Positions 46,701 through 56,335 of a DNA stretch of 64,000 nucleotides are shown here, piece after piece (position 1 is the first letter of the stretch; each line of letters opens with the position of its first letter). The notes beneath the pieces are model-generated. The model was given only the letters and a program-made list of their open reading frames with translations. It was not told the origin of the DNA and searched no databases. Where the stretch lies: positions 88,141,845 to 88,205,844 of the forward strand of contig NC_087062.1 of assembly GCF_963678635.1 (NCBI RefSeq). The letters are read 5' to 3'. The translations under genes and the position numbers were made by a program. This DNA is from Symsagittifera roscoffensis (Eukaryota; Xenacoelomorpha; Acoela; Convolutidae).

Positions 46701-49700
46701 ACTTTCGATACGAAAGTAACGGAATATTTGTGCTCGGGGTGGGTTTTTTTTTTCTTCAGACAAAATTTGACTTTTTAACTAGCCATTTTTGACGGAATTT
46801 TTTAATATCATTCGAAAGGTATTGTTGTCCTGAGCTCAAATTTGAAAAGATAATTCACCTGTGATCATTTTTCGTAAAGTTACGGGGGTTTAAAGATTGC
46901 CATTTTGGCCAATTAGGGACAATTAATGTGCGATATATTTCGCGCTATCAACGCGTAAGCGGAGAGTTAATCCGTCTTAGAAATCGTTCCAAATTGGTTA
47001 AAAGAAGCTTATTTGCGATATTTGTTTGTTACACGGAGTAAAATTTATCCTTGTGTACTTTAAATGGCGTGTGGGGGGATGATTTTTATTAAAAATTTCA
47101 AATTTTAGAAAAAAAAATTTTCATTTTGTTTTATTTCATTGAATTTTTTAATATTATTACTGCTCCATAAACCTTAAAAGGCAGTCGGAACATTCAGGGC
47201 TTCGCCCTGATACGAGCAATCTTGTTGTTTTTGCATCACTTATCCCATGATTGAAATTTTAAAAGTACTTTTAACCATAAAAAGTTACAGGTGGAATATC
47301 TTCTAATATTTCAGTTTACGGCATTGATACTTATCGCAAGGTATAAAAATTGTCATTTTAAACAGGACTGCTCGTATATAAAGGCAAAGCCCTGAATGTT
47401 CCGACTTTCCCTTAATTCATACCGAATAATTTTTGGGAAAAGAAAATATTGAAAACCTATAAATTTTGGACAATATCAAAGTGTGAAATGTTGAGTCGTA
47501 CGAAAGTAATACGATCGATCTGATAAGCTAGCCTCAATTCAATTTGGAACGATTTTGTCGTGCGGGATAATTCGCCACCTATAAATAATTCGCGTTAAGC
47601 TATCAGCAATATGAATAAATTCTTCAAAGCGCGCATAATTTAGCCCAGAACGTGACTAATTTGGCAATTTTCAAGCCCCCAGAACTTAAAAAAAAAATAA
47701 TCGGAGGTAAAATATCTTTTTAAATTTGAGCTCAGGAAGTCGATATCTTCAATGAAGTGTGAAAATTTTTTTGTCAAAAACGGAAAATATTATTTCGATC
47801 GGCGAAAATTGACTGAATAAAAAAACAACACCGAGCATAAAAATTCCGTTTTCTTCGAAAGTCGGAACAAAAACCATCGAACTTGGGCAGAAGAAAAAAA
47901 AAACTGCGAAAAAATTTGTTTTGTTGTTCCGACTTTCGTAACGAAAGTAACGGATTATTTGTGCTCGGGGTGAGTTTTTTTTTCTACAGACAATTTTCGA
48001 CTTTTAACTAGCCATTTTTGACGGGATTTCTTAAAATATCATTCAAAAGGTAAAATCATCTGAGCTAAAATTCGAAAAGATCTTTCATCTGTGATCGTTT
48101 TTCGTAAAGTTATGGGGGTTTAAAGATTGCCATTTTGGCCATTTTGACCAATTTGGGACTAAAGATTGCCAAAGATTTAGTAAAGATTGACTAAAGATTG
48201 CAATTTGGGACCAATTTGGGGTTTAAAGATTGCCATTTTGGCCAATTTGGGACAACTAACGCGGGATATATTTCGCGCTATTAATGCGTAAGCCGAGATT
48301 TAATCCGTCTTAGAAATTGTTCCAAAGTGGATTGAGGCATACTTTTTGGTCTAATTAATAGTTTGATCCATGCAAAATATATCAGTTTGTACTTAACATA
48401 GCGTGTGGGGGATGATTTAAAAAAAACTTTTAAAAAAAGATTTTTTCCTTTTTTAAAAAAAAATTTTAGTTGAAACTACTACATAGAAATTAGAATGCAG
48501 TCGGAACAATCAGGTATTCGCTCTGATACGAGCAGTCAGTCAAATGAGTCTTTTTGGTGTCCTTCCAAGATGGGACTTTTTATTGTTATGGGTTGTGTAA
48601 ATCATAATCGAGTCTGTTTCCCTTCTTGAGAACGAATTTGATTGTTGTAGTTGTTCATGGTGGACAACTGCGTGGATGACTGGCAGATAGCGATGACGTG
48701 GGAGCGAGTGACTCAGGTGGCGGCCGAGGTGCTCGTCTGTCTCGTGCACTGTCCCCCCTTCCTCGTCCCCCACACCCACAAAATTCTCAACCTCTCCAGC
48801 CAAGACCTCCTAGCCCGTAAGTAAATAAAAATAAGGCGCCATGTTTCAAAAAAATATCAGCTAATTAATTCAAAAATATCAGCTAATTAATTCAAATTTT
48901 AAAGTGTTTATGCAAAAATAACGCTTGCTCTGTATTTTAATGATAAGTCTTGGATTTTTGAGTGAAAAAATGTGAAAAAGATATTTTTTCACATGATTAT
49001 TTTTTGTTTTTAATCTAGAAAACTTTGCTTTTTTTGCGGCACAAACAATTTAGAATTTAAAATAATTGCTCGAGAGTTTTTCAATGATTTCGTACAGCCC
49101 CGACAGATGCGACCAAATTCACGTTCAGCGACCTGCAGCTCATCCTGTCCATCTTCATGTTCGCCCGCTTCTACCTTACGGGTCGGGTGATGTTGCTGCA
49201 CTCGAAACTGTTCACAGACGCCTCCTCCAGAAGCATAGGGGCCCTGAATAGGATCAACTTCAATACCAAATTCGTCATCAAGACCCTCATGACCATATGT
49301 CCAGGCACCTTTCTCATGGTGTTCACAGTCAGTTTGTGGTTCGTCGCATCATGGGTCCTCAGGGCATGCGAGAGGTGAGTCATCTTTCTCTGAGCTCTCC
49401 TAGAACGCTAGAAAGTAGTCGTGATGCAAAATACGTTCGAAAGTTGCCTTCCAATGTTCGTCAGCAACATTCGAACATTCGCCGAACGTTCGAACATTTG
49501 AGATTTCATTAGGGTTTTTCGTTTTTTTTGAGAAAAGAAATTGAAAATCAAAATTTAATTGAAAATTTTCCAATTTCCATGCAGAATATTGTGCATGTTT
49601 ACACAATTCTAGTAGAATACCCTGCTTTGCCAAGATTTTTTGTTTTGCAGCCAAATTTTGAATAAGAAAATAATTCAAAATTGCCTTTTGTGTGCTTTTT

Positions 49701-52700
49701 AGGTTTTGATAAACATTTCTTTTTTTTTCTGCCGCTCGCTGACTCTTATATATTTTTATATAAGTTGGTTTCAAAGTTATCGGCGGAAAATCGTTTGGTC
49801 GGTCAAAGGAAGAAATCTCCTAAGAGCCCCCCCCCCCCCACCCCTCCCCAAACTCCTACATGTGAAGTAAAATCAAATAGCAATTTTCATGCCATGACTT
49901 TCTCGACGTGAAAAGAATCTGATAAAAAAAATATACACATCAAAAACTAATTCGGCATTGCGGAAAGACCAGACAGCATCAAACTGAGTTTCCATTTTTC
50001 CATTCACCTTTAATGACACATTGATGTTTATATTCATACTAAAACCTCTTAAGTATTACAAGTTAACAAAGTTAAGTCGCTTCTAAGCTTTTCCTGTTGA
50101 CAAAGACTTCTGTTCAAACAGACTTGGTCGCCAATTGAGGATTGCCTCTCTTTATGTGGTGTGATTTCCAAAGTGTATTAATCCCCTAAAGACTCAAATC
50201 ACTGGAATGTTAAATGCTTTTTGAAAGGCTCGAATTAAAAAAAGATCCAGTCTGAAGATTGAAAGTCCAATTTTGAGTAGCTGTGGCTTTGCCGACGTCT
50301 TTCATACTTGAATAGAGTCCACGAAAAAAATGATATTTTTTCGATAATAGAGTGATACAACTTCGCGAGATTGCTCCAAGCCGACATTTATGAAAAACAG
50401 GCCATATTGAAAGCTAACTTAAAATGATGAGCAGGTTGCCAAGTTACAATTCGGACCAATCGAGCCGAGGCTTACTTAAACAGTGTTAATACATAAATTG
50501 AAGACTAAATCGAAGCCAAATCGAACCCAAAAATTAGAACTTAGACATGAAAAGAAACATTCCTATGAAACGTGGACCACAAAACATTCACGACGCATGG
50601 TCAGTAGCGTGCCGAGAAGGGAGTGGGGGGACCACCCCCTTCCCCACCTCTCAATTCTGGTTGCCAATTTTTTCCAAAGGGTCCCCCTTTGGTATAACTT
50701 TACGACATCCATTTTTGGCTGACCAACCTCAAAATTTTTCTAAAAGCCTTTGGTGCCAATATAACTAATTTTGAGGGGGGAGCGCGCGCCAAAAAAAACG
50801 CATTTTTTGTCGAAATTTTTCAAAAAATGCCCAAAAACGCAGTTGACAAAATAGGATCCTTATAGTATTATCGGAGAACTCGGAAAATTAAATTAGTCGC
50901 CCCAAAAAGGTCCGCACAATTTTCAAAAATTTCAATCCCCCCCTAGAAAAATTTCTGCGCACGCCACTGCATATGGTCTATCTTAAATTGAAATAAAAAC
51001 TTAAATTATACGCTTCTGCCTTCTCCCAGCCTACGTTTTGAGCAAAAAACAACCAGTTTTTGTGCCAGCCGAAACGAATCTTCTGACAAGAAAAATTTGC
51101 AAAACAAACAAGACTGCTCGTATCAGGGCGAAGCCCTGAATGTTCCGACTGCCTTTAGGGTTTATGGAGCAGCAGTAATGAAATAAAAAATTTAAATGAA
51201 ATAAAATAAAATGAAAATTTTTTTTCTAAAATTTGAAATATCTTATGATGATCAACCCCCCACACGCCATTTGAGTACAAAAAGAGAGATTTCGTTCCTT
51301 GTAACAAATCAATTATGGCAAATAAGCTTCGTTCAACCAATTTGGAACGATTTATACGACGGATTAAATCTCCGCTTATGCGTTAATAGCGCGAATTATA
51401 TCGCGCGTTAATTGTCCCAAATTGGTCAAAATGGCAATCTTTAAACCCTCATAACTTTACGAATAATGATCACAGGTGAAATATCTTTTCAAATTTAAGC
51501 TCAGGACAACAATACCTTTTGAATGATATAAAAAAAACCCCACCCCGAGCACAAGTATTCCGTTACTTTCGTATCGAAAGTCGGAACAAAACGAAAATTA
51601 CAAAAATATTCAAAAAAACTTTTGCATGAAAACTATTTTTATTTTAATTACAGCTGAATTCACAACTATATTGACAATAAAATGATGCCACAATCGATGC
51701 GATGCAACTTTGATTTAAGAAAATTTTTAAAAAAAGTTAGCATAGATAGCATCTTGTCTTTGCTAGTCGGAACAAAAAACGTTTGCTATTGGAAAGGTGA
51801 GCTGAAATTTAATTTACAAAACTGTTTTCTTTGTTTCCTGATGAATAAAAATGATTTTTAAATAGTTTATATAGATGGGATTCGACCCACTCACCAACTA
51901 AAGAGTCTCCCTTTGGTATTGTTTTATGACGACTATTTTTGGCTGATTAACCCTAAAACGTTTCTAACGGCGCTTTTGGCGCCAATGTTGGCTTATTTTG
52001 AAGGGGAGAGCGCGGATTTGAAAAAAATCTGAAATCAAATTGTCAGTTTTTTTTAGATCGAGCAAATTGCTTTTCTGAGCACTACCAAATCACTAAAAAA
52101 CCCTATTTTGGCCAATATTTTTCGGCAATTTTTGGAAACTTTTAACCGAAAAATGGCGTTAGTATATATTAGCTCGAAGGCGCCTTCAGTAAAAATATAG
52201 GGTGAGCGAGCTTAAATGGATATCTCAAATCAGTTCAGAGGGAGGATCCTTTGGGTCGGCAGGGGGTTGAATCCCCTTTTATCCGCAACTGCTACGCAAA
52301 GTATTATTGTTTTTTTTTTTTAAAAAGCCGGCAGTGGCCGAAACATTAGTGGCTACTTGCTGTTGGTCAATTTTTTTTTATCTAGACCTGTTTTTTTTTT
52401 AAATCGGCAATGACTCAATGCAACTCACAATAGAAAAAAGGAAGTTAATAACTTTTGTGGTTTGTACAGTTAGATGTTAATGAGCAAGATATATATGACT
52501 TACATATTCAAAGTTTTCCGTCCCAATAAAAATTAGTGAAAAAAAAACATTTTTCAACACAATAATGGATAAAGACACAGCAATTCAAAATGTTCGCTGT
52601 TTGGCTGGCTGTATATATTAGAAGCATGGAGTACTAAAAAGTAGGGAGCCATTTTTTAACTCAACGTTTTTCATCTTGCTAAAAAAAACTTAAATTGATA

Positions 52701-54517
52701 TAAGAGAGGAGCACCGTCTAAACAGACCTACTGCCATAATTGCAAAGTATATCCAGTTCAAGTTTCAAACTTAATTATTTCAGTGGCTTCAAAAACTTTC
52801 AGAATTGTTGGAGATTCGGGATGAGTTTTTAAAATGAGTGTTGATTGTTTGTGATTTTGCGTAGAAGAGATGGATCGGGGATGATATCGAACTTCCTGGA
52901 TTCCATGTACTTGGTGGGCATCACGTTCTTCGCCATCGGCTACGGAGACATCTCCCCCATGACCTACTGTGGCCGAGGAGTGGCCATACTCTGTGGCCTC
53001 ATGGTATGCATGTCCACACATTACAGTATTAAATTTTATAGCTAGAAGCTTCATTTTATAAAAAAAAAAACAAATAACAATTTTTATTAGCTTTGTAAAA
53101 TGAGGTGTTTACTTTTGAAAAAGGTGATGTCGAGGAATAGAAAATTTCAGGATGGTACCGATGGTGTATTAGATTATTGCTTTAAAATCGTTTCTAAAAA
53201 TTCTGCAAATATCGAGAGGAGACTTAATATTACCTTCTTAATTCAATTTAATTCTTTGTTTCCAATAGTTTCCAATAAAAAAAGAGCTGTTTGAAAGGTA
53301 ACTATTTTTTGGGCACTTTTGTTTTCGAAAGAATTTCTGACTGGCATATTTTACGAGCATGATTTAAATTTTTTGTTCTTGACTTGTATGATTACGATAG
53401 TAGTTACGACAGTTATAACTAATTGGTTTATGACTGCAAATGGGTTGAAAGAGACTGTGAAATAGTTGGTGGGGTGTTACAGGGCGCGGGCTGTACTGCG
53501 ATGGTGGTGGCGGTACTCGCCCGGAAACTGGAGCTGACCAGGGCGGAGAAACACGTGCACAACTTCATGATGGACAATCAGCTGTCAAAAAGGGTCAGTA
53601 TTATATTTCTAAACATTTCTTAAACAACAACAACGTATTCTGTCCTAAGTCTTTAGAATTTTTTGGCTTGTTTACTAGATTAGTTAGAAGGTAGAAAAGG
53701 TAGAAAAATTAACCGTTGAATTAGTTTTTCATAGGGTTGGAAATTTTTTACTCGGTGCCGTTGTGGGAGCGGTTAGTTAACATGATCCATTTTATTTTGC
53801 AGTTCGACAATTTTTATAGTATTGTTTGTTTTAACTTCAATACTTTCTAATAAAGTCTATTCAGCACTTTTTCTAATTTCGAAATTGACAATTTGAACTG
53901 ATCAGTTTTTTCTTTGCTAATTTCAAATAACACAACAAGCGCAAAATTGTAAGAAAAAAAAAGCACAAATGGTATTTCGAATTTCTGACACAAAATGATT
54001 CACGCTCTTTATCAATTAGAAGTTAGGGCAATGTAACCTTTTGTAACGTTCAAAACAATCAAAAGAATTAATTTAGAAATTCTGAAAAAAAAACATTTCA
54101 AGGAACAATGAACAATCAAAACTTGTAGTTCAAATTAAGCCGAACAGCTTGTACTTCAATTATTGTTAATTTTTTATTCATGCTGCAATTTAGAAGCAAA
54201 AACTTTGGATTAGAAAAAAAGAGTTTCTTTGAGCATATTAACCCAAGTTTAGAAAATAATAAATGAATAAAAACCTAAGAATAATCTTAGATAGGCATCA
54301 GTCTTCAGAGAGATCCTCTGTGAATCGTAGGAAAGTAGAAAAAAAACAGAAAAAAAATTATGGAAGAACAACTTTGATGATGTTTGCAGTTGAAGTCGGC
54401 AGCCGCGAACGTGTTACGAGAGACGTGGTTTATCTACAAAAACACACACCTGTCCAGCAAGCCCAACACAAGGACCATACGCAATCACCAGCGCCTGTTT
54501 CTCAGGGCCATACACAC
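22466..54517 (+). CDS. KCNN: SK-type calcium-activated potassium channel, exons 1-7 (3' end outside window)
   Basis: Seven exons (22466-25702, 34391-34498, 48651-48816, 49098-49374, 52865-53003, 53483-53593, 54390-54517) join in frame across GT-AG introns to give about 1,388 codons. Order: a 1,037-residue N-terminus, S1-S4, S5, pore with GYGD filter, S6, and a calmodulin-binding domain. SK channels are tetramers in the plasma membrane that open when calcium-loaded calmodulin, bound to this domain, moves; they shape after-hyperpolarisation. Near-invariant SK blocks include [22 protein letters not shown] and [17 protein letters not shown]. The C-terminal coiled coil lies beyond the window. Which paralogue it is cannot be said. 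Exons are clearly GC-richer than the introns. Confidence 0.95.
28207..28370 (-). mobile_element. R1 element, degraded fragment
   Basis: It begins TTGTTCCGAC and keeps the GTGC-CGGG and CTAACTAGCC-like blocks of R1 in reverse orientation, then fades out. Confidence 0.45.
29641..29970 (-). mobile_element. R1 element, variant subtype
   Basis: It begins TTGTTCTGAC, followed by the ATTTATGCTCGG block. Its interior (TTTGAAGAGTATGTTC, GGCTGGCTAATCGG) matches the copy at 47365-47871 better than the main type, so the family has at least two subtypes. Confidence 0.55.
30630..31088. mobile_element. R3 non-autonomous element, copy 1
   Basis: It has inverted ends TTTTTACTGAGTGC (30631-30644) and GCACTCAGTAAAAA (about 31073-31086). 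It is about 460 bp and non-coding. Its interior resembles the R1 interior at low identity, for example a GAGCT-containing stretch followed by an AAAAATT / GTCAAAATTTGT-like stretch. Confidence 0.7.
31762..32220. mobile_element. R3 non-autonomous element, copy 2
   Basis: This is a direct, diverged copy of 30630-31088, with ends TTTTTTTGAGTGCAGGCA and CCGCACTCAGTTAAAA. The flanking DNA after both copies (31089-31761 and 32221-32920) is also homologous, so the two lie in a ~1.13-kb tandem duplication rather than being independent insertions. A third end motif lies at 32920-32942. Confidence 0.7.
33301..33349. repeat. ACAATTTGTTT tandem repeat, four units
   Basis: Four ACAATTTGTTT units are separated by 0-2 variable bases (T or TTG/TTA spacers). 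Confidence 0.8.
34391..34498 (+). CDS. KCNN: SK channel exon 2: S2 segment
   Basis: Acceptor TTTTTGTTCAG precedes GAC, and the exon ends CAG/GTAATC. It has 36 codons, phase 0 at both ends (residues 1080-1115). The sequence runs from the S1-S2 loop (DKELSKW) through S2 ([19 protein letters not shown]) to HAREVQ, the SK S2-S3 junction signature. It is isolated between introns of 8.7 and 14.2 kb. Confidence 0.93.
34765..34845 (+). repeat. tRNA-like (SINE head) segment
   Basis: An A-box-like TTTGGTTAAGC (near 34779) and a B-box-like GGTTCGATTCTC (near 34825) have roughly tRNA spacing. No full cloverleaf is apparent, so it is more likely a SINE remnant than a tRNA gene. Confidence 0.35.
34934..35040. 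mobile_element. R2 hAT-like fragment
   Basis: It begins CAGTAGCGGATTTAGGAG, an R2 end, and contains CCATCCCCCTCTAGAA, like the opposite end of the 50602 copy. The interior is largely deleted. Confidence 0.45.
35504..35848 (+). mobile_element. R2 hAT-like MITE
   Basis: It is flanked by a perfect 8-bp duplication, GCTGCAGG (35496-35503 and 35849-35856). The right end, ...ATATCCGCTACTG, is inverse to the CAGTAGCGGAT left ends seen in other copies. An 8-bp duplication with CAGNGGCG-type ends is the hallmark of hAT elements. It is about 345 bp with no transposase. Confidence 0.8.
39736..39931. mobile_element. Foldback element: three 17-mers facing three inverted 17-mers
   Basis: Left: GGCGACAGCTCGTAACA, GGCGACAATTCGTAACA, AGCGAAAAGTCGTAACA (39736-39786). 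Right: three units of the TGTTACGAATTGTCGC(C/T) type (39881-39931), the inverse of the left ones. The 22 bp at 39753-39774 and 39910-39931 are a perfect inverted pair. The spacer is 94 bp. Inverted ends made of short tandem units are the structure of foldback elements. I see no coding capacity. Confidence 0.75.
40390..40805 (+). mobile_element. R2 hAT-like MITE with perfect target duplication
   Basis: GTTGTGAG flanks it on both sides (40382-40389 and 40806-40813). It starts CAGGCGCGGATCTAG and ends CTAGTTTCGCTATTG. About 416 bp, non-coding; collinear with 35504-35848, sharing GAGCTCTCCCAAA and GGCGCGCGCTCC. Confidence 0.85.
40925..41000 (-). repeat. tRNA-like (SINE head) segment, minus strand
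   Basis: On the minus strand, GATAAGTTAGAGCG (near 40994-40981) resembles an A box and GGTTCCAATACC (40941-40930) a B box, with about 40 bp between them. The B box is close to the one at 62806. Confidence 0.35.
42779..43314 (+). mobile_element. R1 element, plus orientation
   Basis: It runs from ACTGCTCG...AGGGCGAAGC...TTCCGACTG to CGAGAAAGTCAGGACAA. It pairs with an inverted copy 46 bp downstream. Confidence 0.75.
43361..43866 (-). mobile_element. R1 element, minus orientation
   Basis: TTGTTCCGAC at its start and CAGTCGGAACATTCAG...CGAGCAAT at its end. It contains the conserved GCGCGATATATTTCGCGCCATTAACGCG core. It is inverted relative to 42779-43314. Confidence 0.8.
44898..45052. repeat. 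155-bp near-perfect hairpin element
   Basis: The left arm, from GAGCGGAATT to TTCACTGGAAAAA (44898-44967), is complementary to the right arm, from TTTTTCCAGTGAA to AATTCCGCTC (44986-45052), with few mismatches. The loop is about 18 nt. It looks like a palindromic MITE. No target duplication was recognised. Confidence 0.8.
45655..45693. repeat. C-rich tract with a quadruplex-capable G-rich minus strand
   Basis: Runs of C5-C8 are separated by single T or TCA, with an imperfect duplication of CCCCCCTCCCCCCTCA. The minus strand has more than four G-runs of at least four. Confidence 0.8.
46693..47222 (-). mobile_element. R1 element, minus orientation, well preserved
   Basis: It starts TTGTTCCGACTTTCGATACGAAAG, an end with a CTTTCG/CGAAAG hairpin, and ends GTCGGAACATTCAGGGC-TTC-GCCCTG, whose GGGC/GCCC arms form the second hairpin. 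It is about 530 bp with no coding capacity. Confidence 0.85.
47365..47871 (+). mobile_element. R1 element, variant subtype, plus orientation
   Basis: It starts GACTGCTCG and ends CGAAAGTCGGAACAA. Its interior matches the 29641 subtype (AGCTAGCCTCAATTCAATTTGG). It lies 53 bp from the next, inverted copy. Confidence 0.8.
47924..48537 (-). mobile_element. R1 element with internal tandem duplication
   Basis: It has typical ends (TTGTTCCGACTTTCG; GTCGGAACAATCAGG). It is longer than other copies because the GATTGCCATTTTGGCC / CCAATTTGGGAC block is repeated in pieces at 48120-48255. It ends about 110 bp before SK exon 3. Confidence 0.8.
48651..48816 (+). CDS. KCNN: SK channel exon 3: S2-S3 linker and S3
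   Basis: It begins after TTGTTGTAG and ends before GTAAGT, 166 bp, leaving phase 1. It opens [19 protein letters not shown], matching the conserved SK stretch before S3, then continues through S3 and a divergent S3-S4 loop ([13 protein letters not shown]). This is the fastest-evolving part of the core. The reading frame and neighbouring exons make the call secure. Confidence 0.9.
49098..49374 (+). CDS. KCNN: SK channel exon 4: S4, S4-S5 linker and S5
   Basis: It follows the acceptor CGTACAG and ends AGAG/GTGAGT; 277 bp, entering in phase 1 and leaving in phase 2. S4 is about [17 protein letters not shown], with only a few basic residues, as in voltage-insensitive SK channels. The S4-S5 linker ([20 protein letters not shown]), which contacts calmodulin in known SK structures, is almost unchanged. 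S5 follows ([20 protein letters not shown]) and the exon ends at ACER. Confidence 0.95.
50602..50969 (-). mobile_element. R2 hAT-like MITE, minus orientation
   Basis: It has ends CAGTAGCGTGCC and TGCGCACGCCACTG, in reverse order to the other copies. The flanking 8-mers CGCATGGT and CATATGGT agree at six of eight positions, a decayed target duplication. Confidence 0.75.
51111..51588 (+). mobile_element. R1 element, plus orientation, well preserved
   Basis: It has AGACTGCTCGTATCAGGGC at the left end and GTATCGAAAGTCGGAACA at the right end. The conserved interior includes CGCGCGTTAATTGTCCC and TGATCACAGGTGAAATAT. It is a good reference copy for the family. Confidence 0.85.
51880..52290. mobile_element. 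R2 hAT-like MITE, chimeric (two opposed halves)
   Basis: The left part (to about 52030) matches the minus orientation (CCTTTGGTAT...GGCGCTTTTGGCGCC) and the right part matches the plus orientation (GAGCACTACCAAATCAC...ATCCGCAACTG). This suggests recombination between inverted copies. Confidence 0.6.
52865..53003 (+). CDS. KCNN: SK channel exon 5: pore helix and selectivity filter
   Basis: The acceptor TTTTGCGTAG is followed by 139 bp that complete the split Arg codon (residue 1263) and end ATG/GTATGC in phase 0. It encodes the pore helix and the filter [11 protein letters not shown] (GYGD at about 1288-1291), then [10 protein letters not shown] and the start of S6. The outer-pore position that is His in vertebrate SK2-type channels (VPHTYCG) is Met here. 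Confidence 0.95.
53483..53593 (+). CDS. KCNN: SK channel exon 6: S6 and start of calmodulin-binding domain
   Basis: 37 codons, phase 0 at both ends, after GTGTTACAG and before GTCAGT (residues 1310-1346). [20 protein letters not shown] is the second half of S6 and its cytoplasmic end. [17 protein letters not shown] opens the calmodulin-binding domain and is nearly identical to the vertebrate sequence. Confidence 0.95.
54390..54517 (+). CDS. KCNN: SK channel exon 7: calmodulin-binding domain, continued
   Basis: It starts after GATGTTTGCAG and ends CAC AC/GTAAGC in phase 2 (residues 1347-1388). It opens [19 protein letters not shown], well conserved, then diverges ([19 protein letters not shown]) where relatives carry a lysine-rich segment, and recovers at RAIH. 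The next exon, which should encode the rest of this helix and the C-terminal coiled coil, was not found before 64000. Confidence 0.92.
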
Positions 54518-54993
54518 GTAAGCCATACATATAAACACATAAAAATCATAATGACCACGATGTCCACAATTTAGGCGATACCTTAGCGTCAGAATTAAGG
54601 TAATTTAAAAACTCGCTCGATTTAGATGTACATATATACCTACAGTTAAAACTTTTCAATAGTGATAAGCTTATACTCAAGATAAATATTTAAAACGCAG
54701 TCTATTACTGATGGCCATACAAATCCCCGCAGTCTATGGCGAAACATAATAAGTTTCAAGAGTTCAGAAAAAAGATGGTCGAAAAAGATGGTCACTCATT
54801 CGATCTGTCAAGCCACATAAAAAGCCACTTCAATTTATGGTCAAAATAAAAGTCACATAAAATGTCAAGCCATACAAAACCTCATAGAATGCATGTTCAA
54901 AAATGAAGAACCAGTCATGATTTCAATCTCAAATTAGTACAGCGCTGATTTATACTGTTCGGAAAAAAACAAGCAAAAATAGAAATTAAGAAA

Positions 54994-55320
54994 ACTGCTT
55001 GTATTAGGGCGAATTCCTGAATGTTCCGATTGTTTTTCAATTTATATGGAGTAATTTTGAAAAAAAAACAGAAATTTTCTTTGAAAACCATTGAAAATAA
55101 TTGTCCCAAGTTGGCCAAAATGGCAATATTTAAGCCCCCATAACTTAATGAAAAACGATTACAGGTGAAACAATTTTTAAATTTGAGCTGAAGATACCCG
55201 TACTTTTTGAATGATATTAAAAACTTCCGTCAACAATTGCTAGTGAAAAAGTCGAAAATTGTCTGGAGAAAAAAACACCCCGAGAACAAATATGTCTCAC
55301 TTTCTTCGAAAGTCACAACA
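54994..55320 (+). mobile_element. R1 element with internal deletion
   Basis: It has both ends (ACTGCTTGTATTAGGGC; CTTCGAAAGTCACAACA) but lacks roughly 170 bp of the interior. It forms the left end of the duplicated block 54994-56420. Confidence 0.7.
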
Positions 55321-56250
55321 ATAACGCGTTTTTCTCAAATTGTGCTTTCTTTATACAAAAAGTGATCCCGGGTTGACAACAATTCAGTTCCATAGTATCA
55401 AAAAAAGCTTGCCATACAATTACACAGATGAAAAGGTGTATCAAAATGTCAAAAATGATCAAATTTCATGCTATAAAAATGTATGGTACTCATTGTTTTC
55501 AGACTACTGAATTCTATGGCAATTATTCGTTCATATATGAAAGTTGTGAAGTTTCCTTTGTGAGGCGCCAAAAAAAAATTGCATGTAGTTCTTAAGCAGG
55601 GGCACAACAGCGGTTCGCCGTGATGGGCTGTACAGCTCGTATGTTGGTCCTATCCCTCGTGGATAAATGATCTTAATCTTAAAACTCGTCGGAAACGATA
55701 ATTAGTCGAAAACGAAAACTTGCTTTTTTTGAAAAAGCGACAAATCGTCGAAAAAAAAACCTTGCGCTTTGTTGAAAAATCAAAAACTCGCACCAGCGAC
55801 AATTAGTGAGGTTTAACTGGTATGCCGCAATTGGGCTGATACGTGTCAAAAAACAAAACAAAAATGTGAGTTAAAGACTTCCAAATTTGCCTCGAAAATG
55901 ATTTTTTGTCGGTAAAACGGTTGATTGTCATAAGAAGTGATTTTGCAAATGAGAAAGAACGCGAGCGTTTAGTTATTTAGTTATTGTATAAAATGCTTGT
56001 CGCCACTTTTTTCATAAAAACTATTTTTTCCATAAAAATTATCCCATTATTAATCATAGAAATGCTCTTATTCAAATAAGCACGCAATAAATTAATTTAA
56101 AAGTTCCTAAAAATTATTTTATACAGCTATCCGAAAACTTTATGTTCCAATAAAGAAAATTTTTATCTTGCAAGTTTTAAATTGTATGATAAGCATTATT
56201 TCGCACATAGAGTCATTCGTGTCGGCAAAAAACACAAAAACAATTACAAA

Positions 56251-56335
56251 ATCTTGTTAAATGTATAAGTCTTGTTAAAAAGGCTTGTTAAAAGTCTTGT
56301 TAAACAATTAAAAAGTCTTGTTAAGATTGCTCACA
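56251..56335. repeat. CTTGTTAAA tandem repeat, five units
   Basis: The motif (G/A)(T/G)CTTGTTAA occurs five times in 85 bp at slightly irregular spacing. It lies in the left copy of the segmental duplication; the right copy keeps only a single GTTAAACAATT counterpart, so it expanded locally. Confidence 0.7.

Larger units (their letters stand above)
34499..48650 (+). other. SK intron 2 (14,152 bp)
   Basis: No gene recognised. It holds two hAT-like R2 MITEs with target duplications, a SINE-like segment (34765-34845), the foldback element (39736-39931), a minus-strand tRNA-like segment (40925-41000), five R1 copies, an R5/R3-type end cluster near 43981-44040, a 155-bp hairpin (44898-45052) and a C-rich tract (45655-45693). 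Intervening sequence is AT-rich and featureless to reading. Confidence 0.8.
49375..52864 (+). other. SK intron 4 (3,490 bp)
   Basis: It contains a C12 tract near 49827, an R2 MITE in reverse orientation (50602-50969), an R1 copy (51111-51588) and a rearranged R2 copy (about 51880-52290). No gene. Confidence 0.8.
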
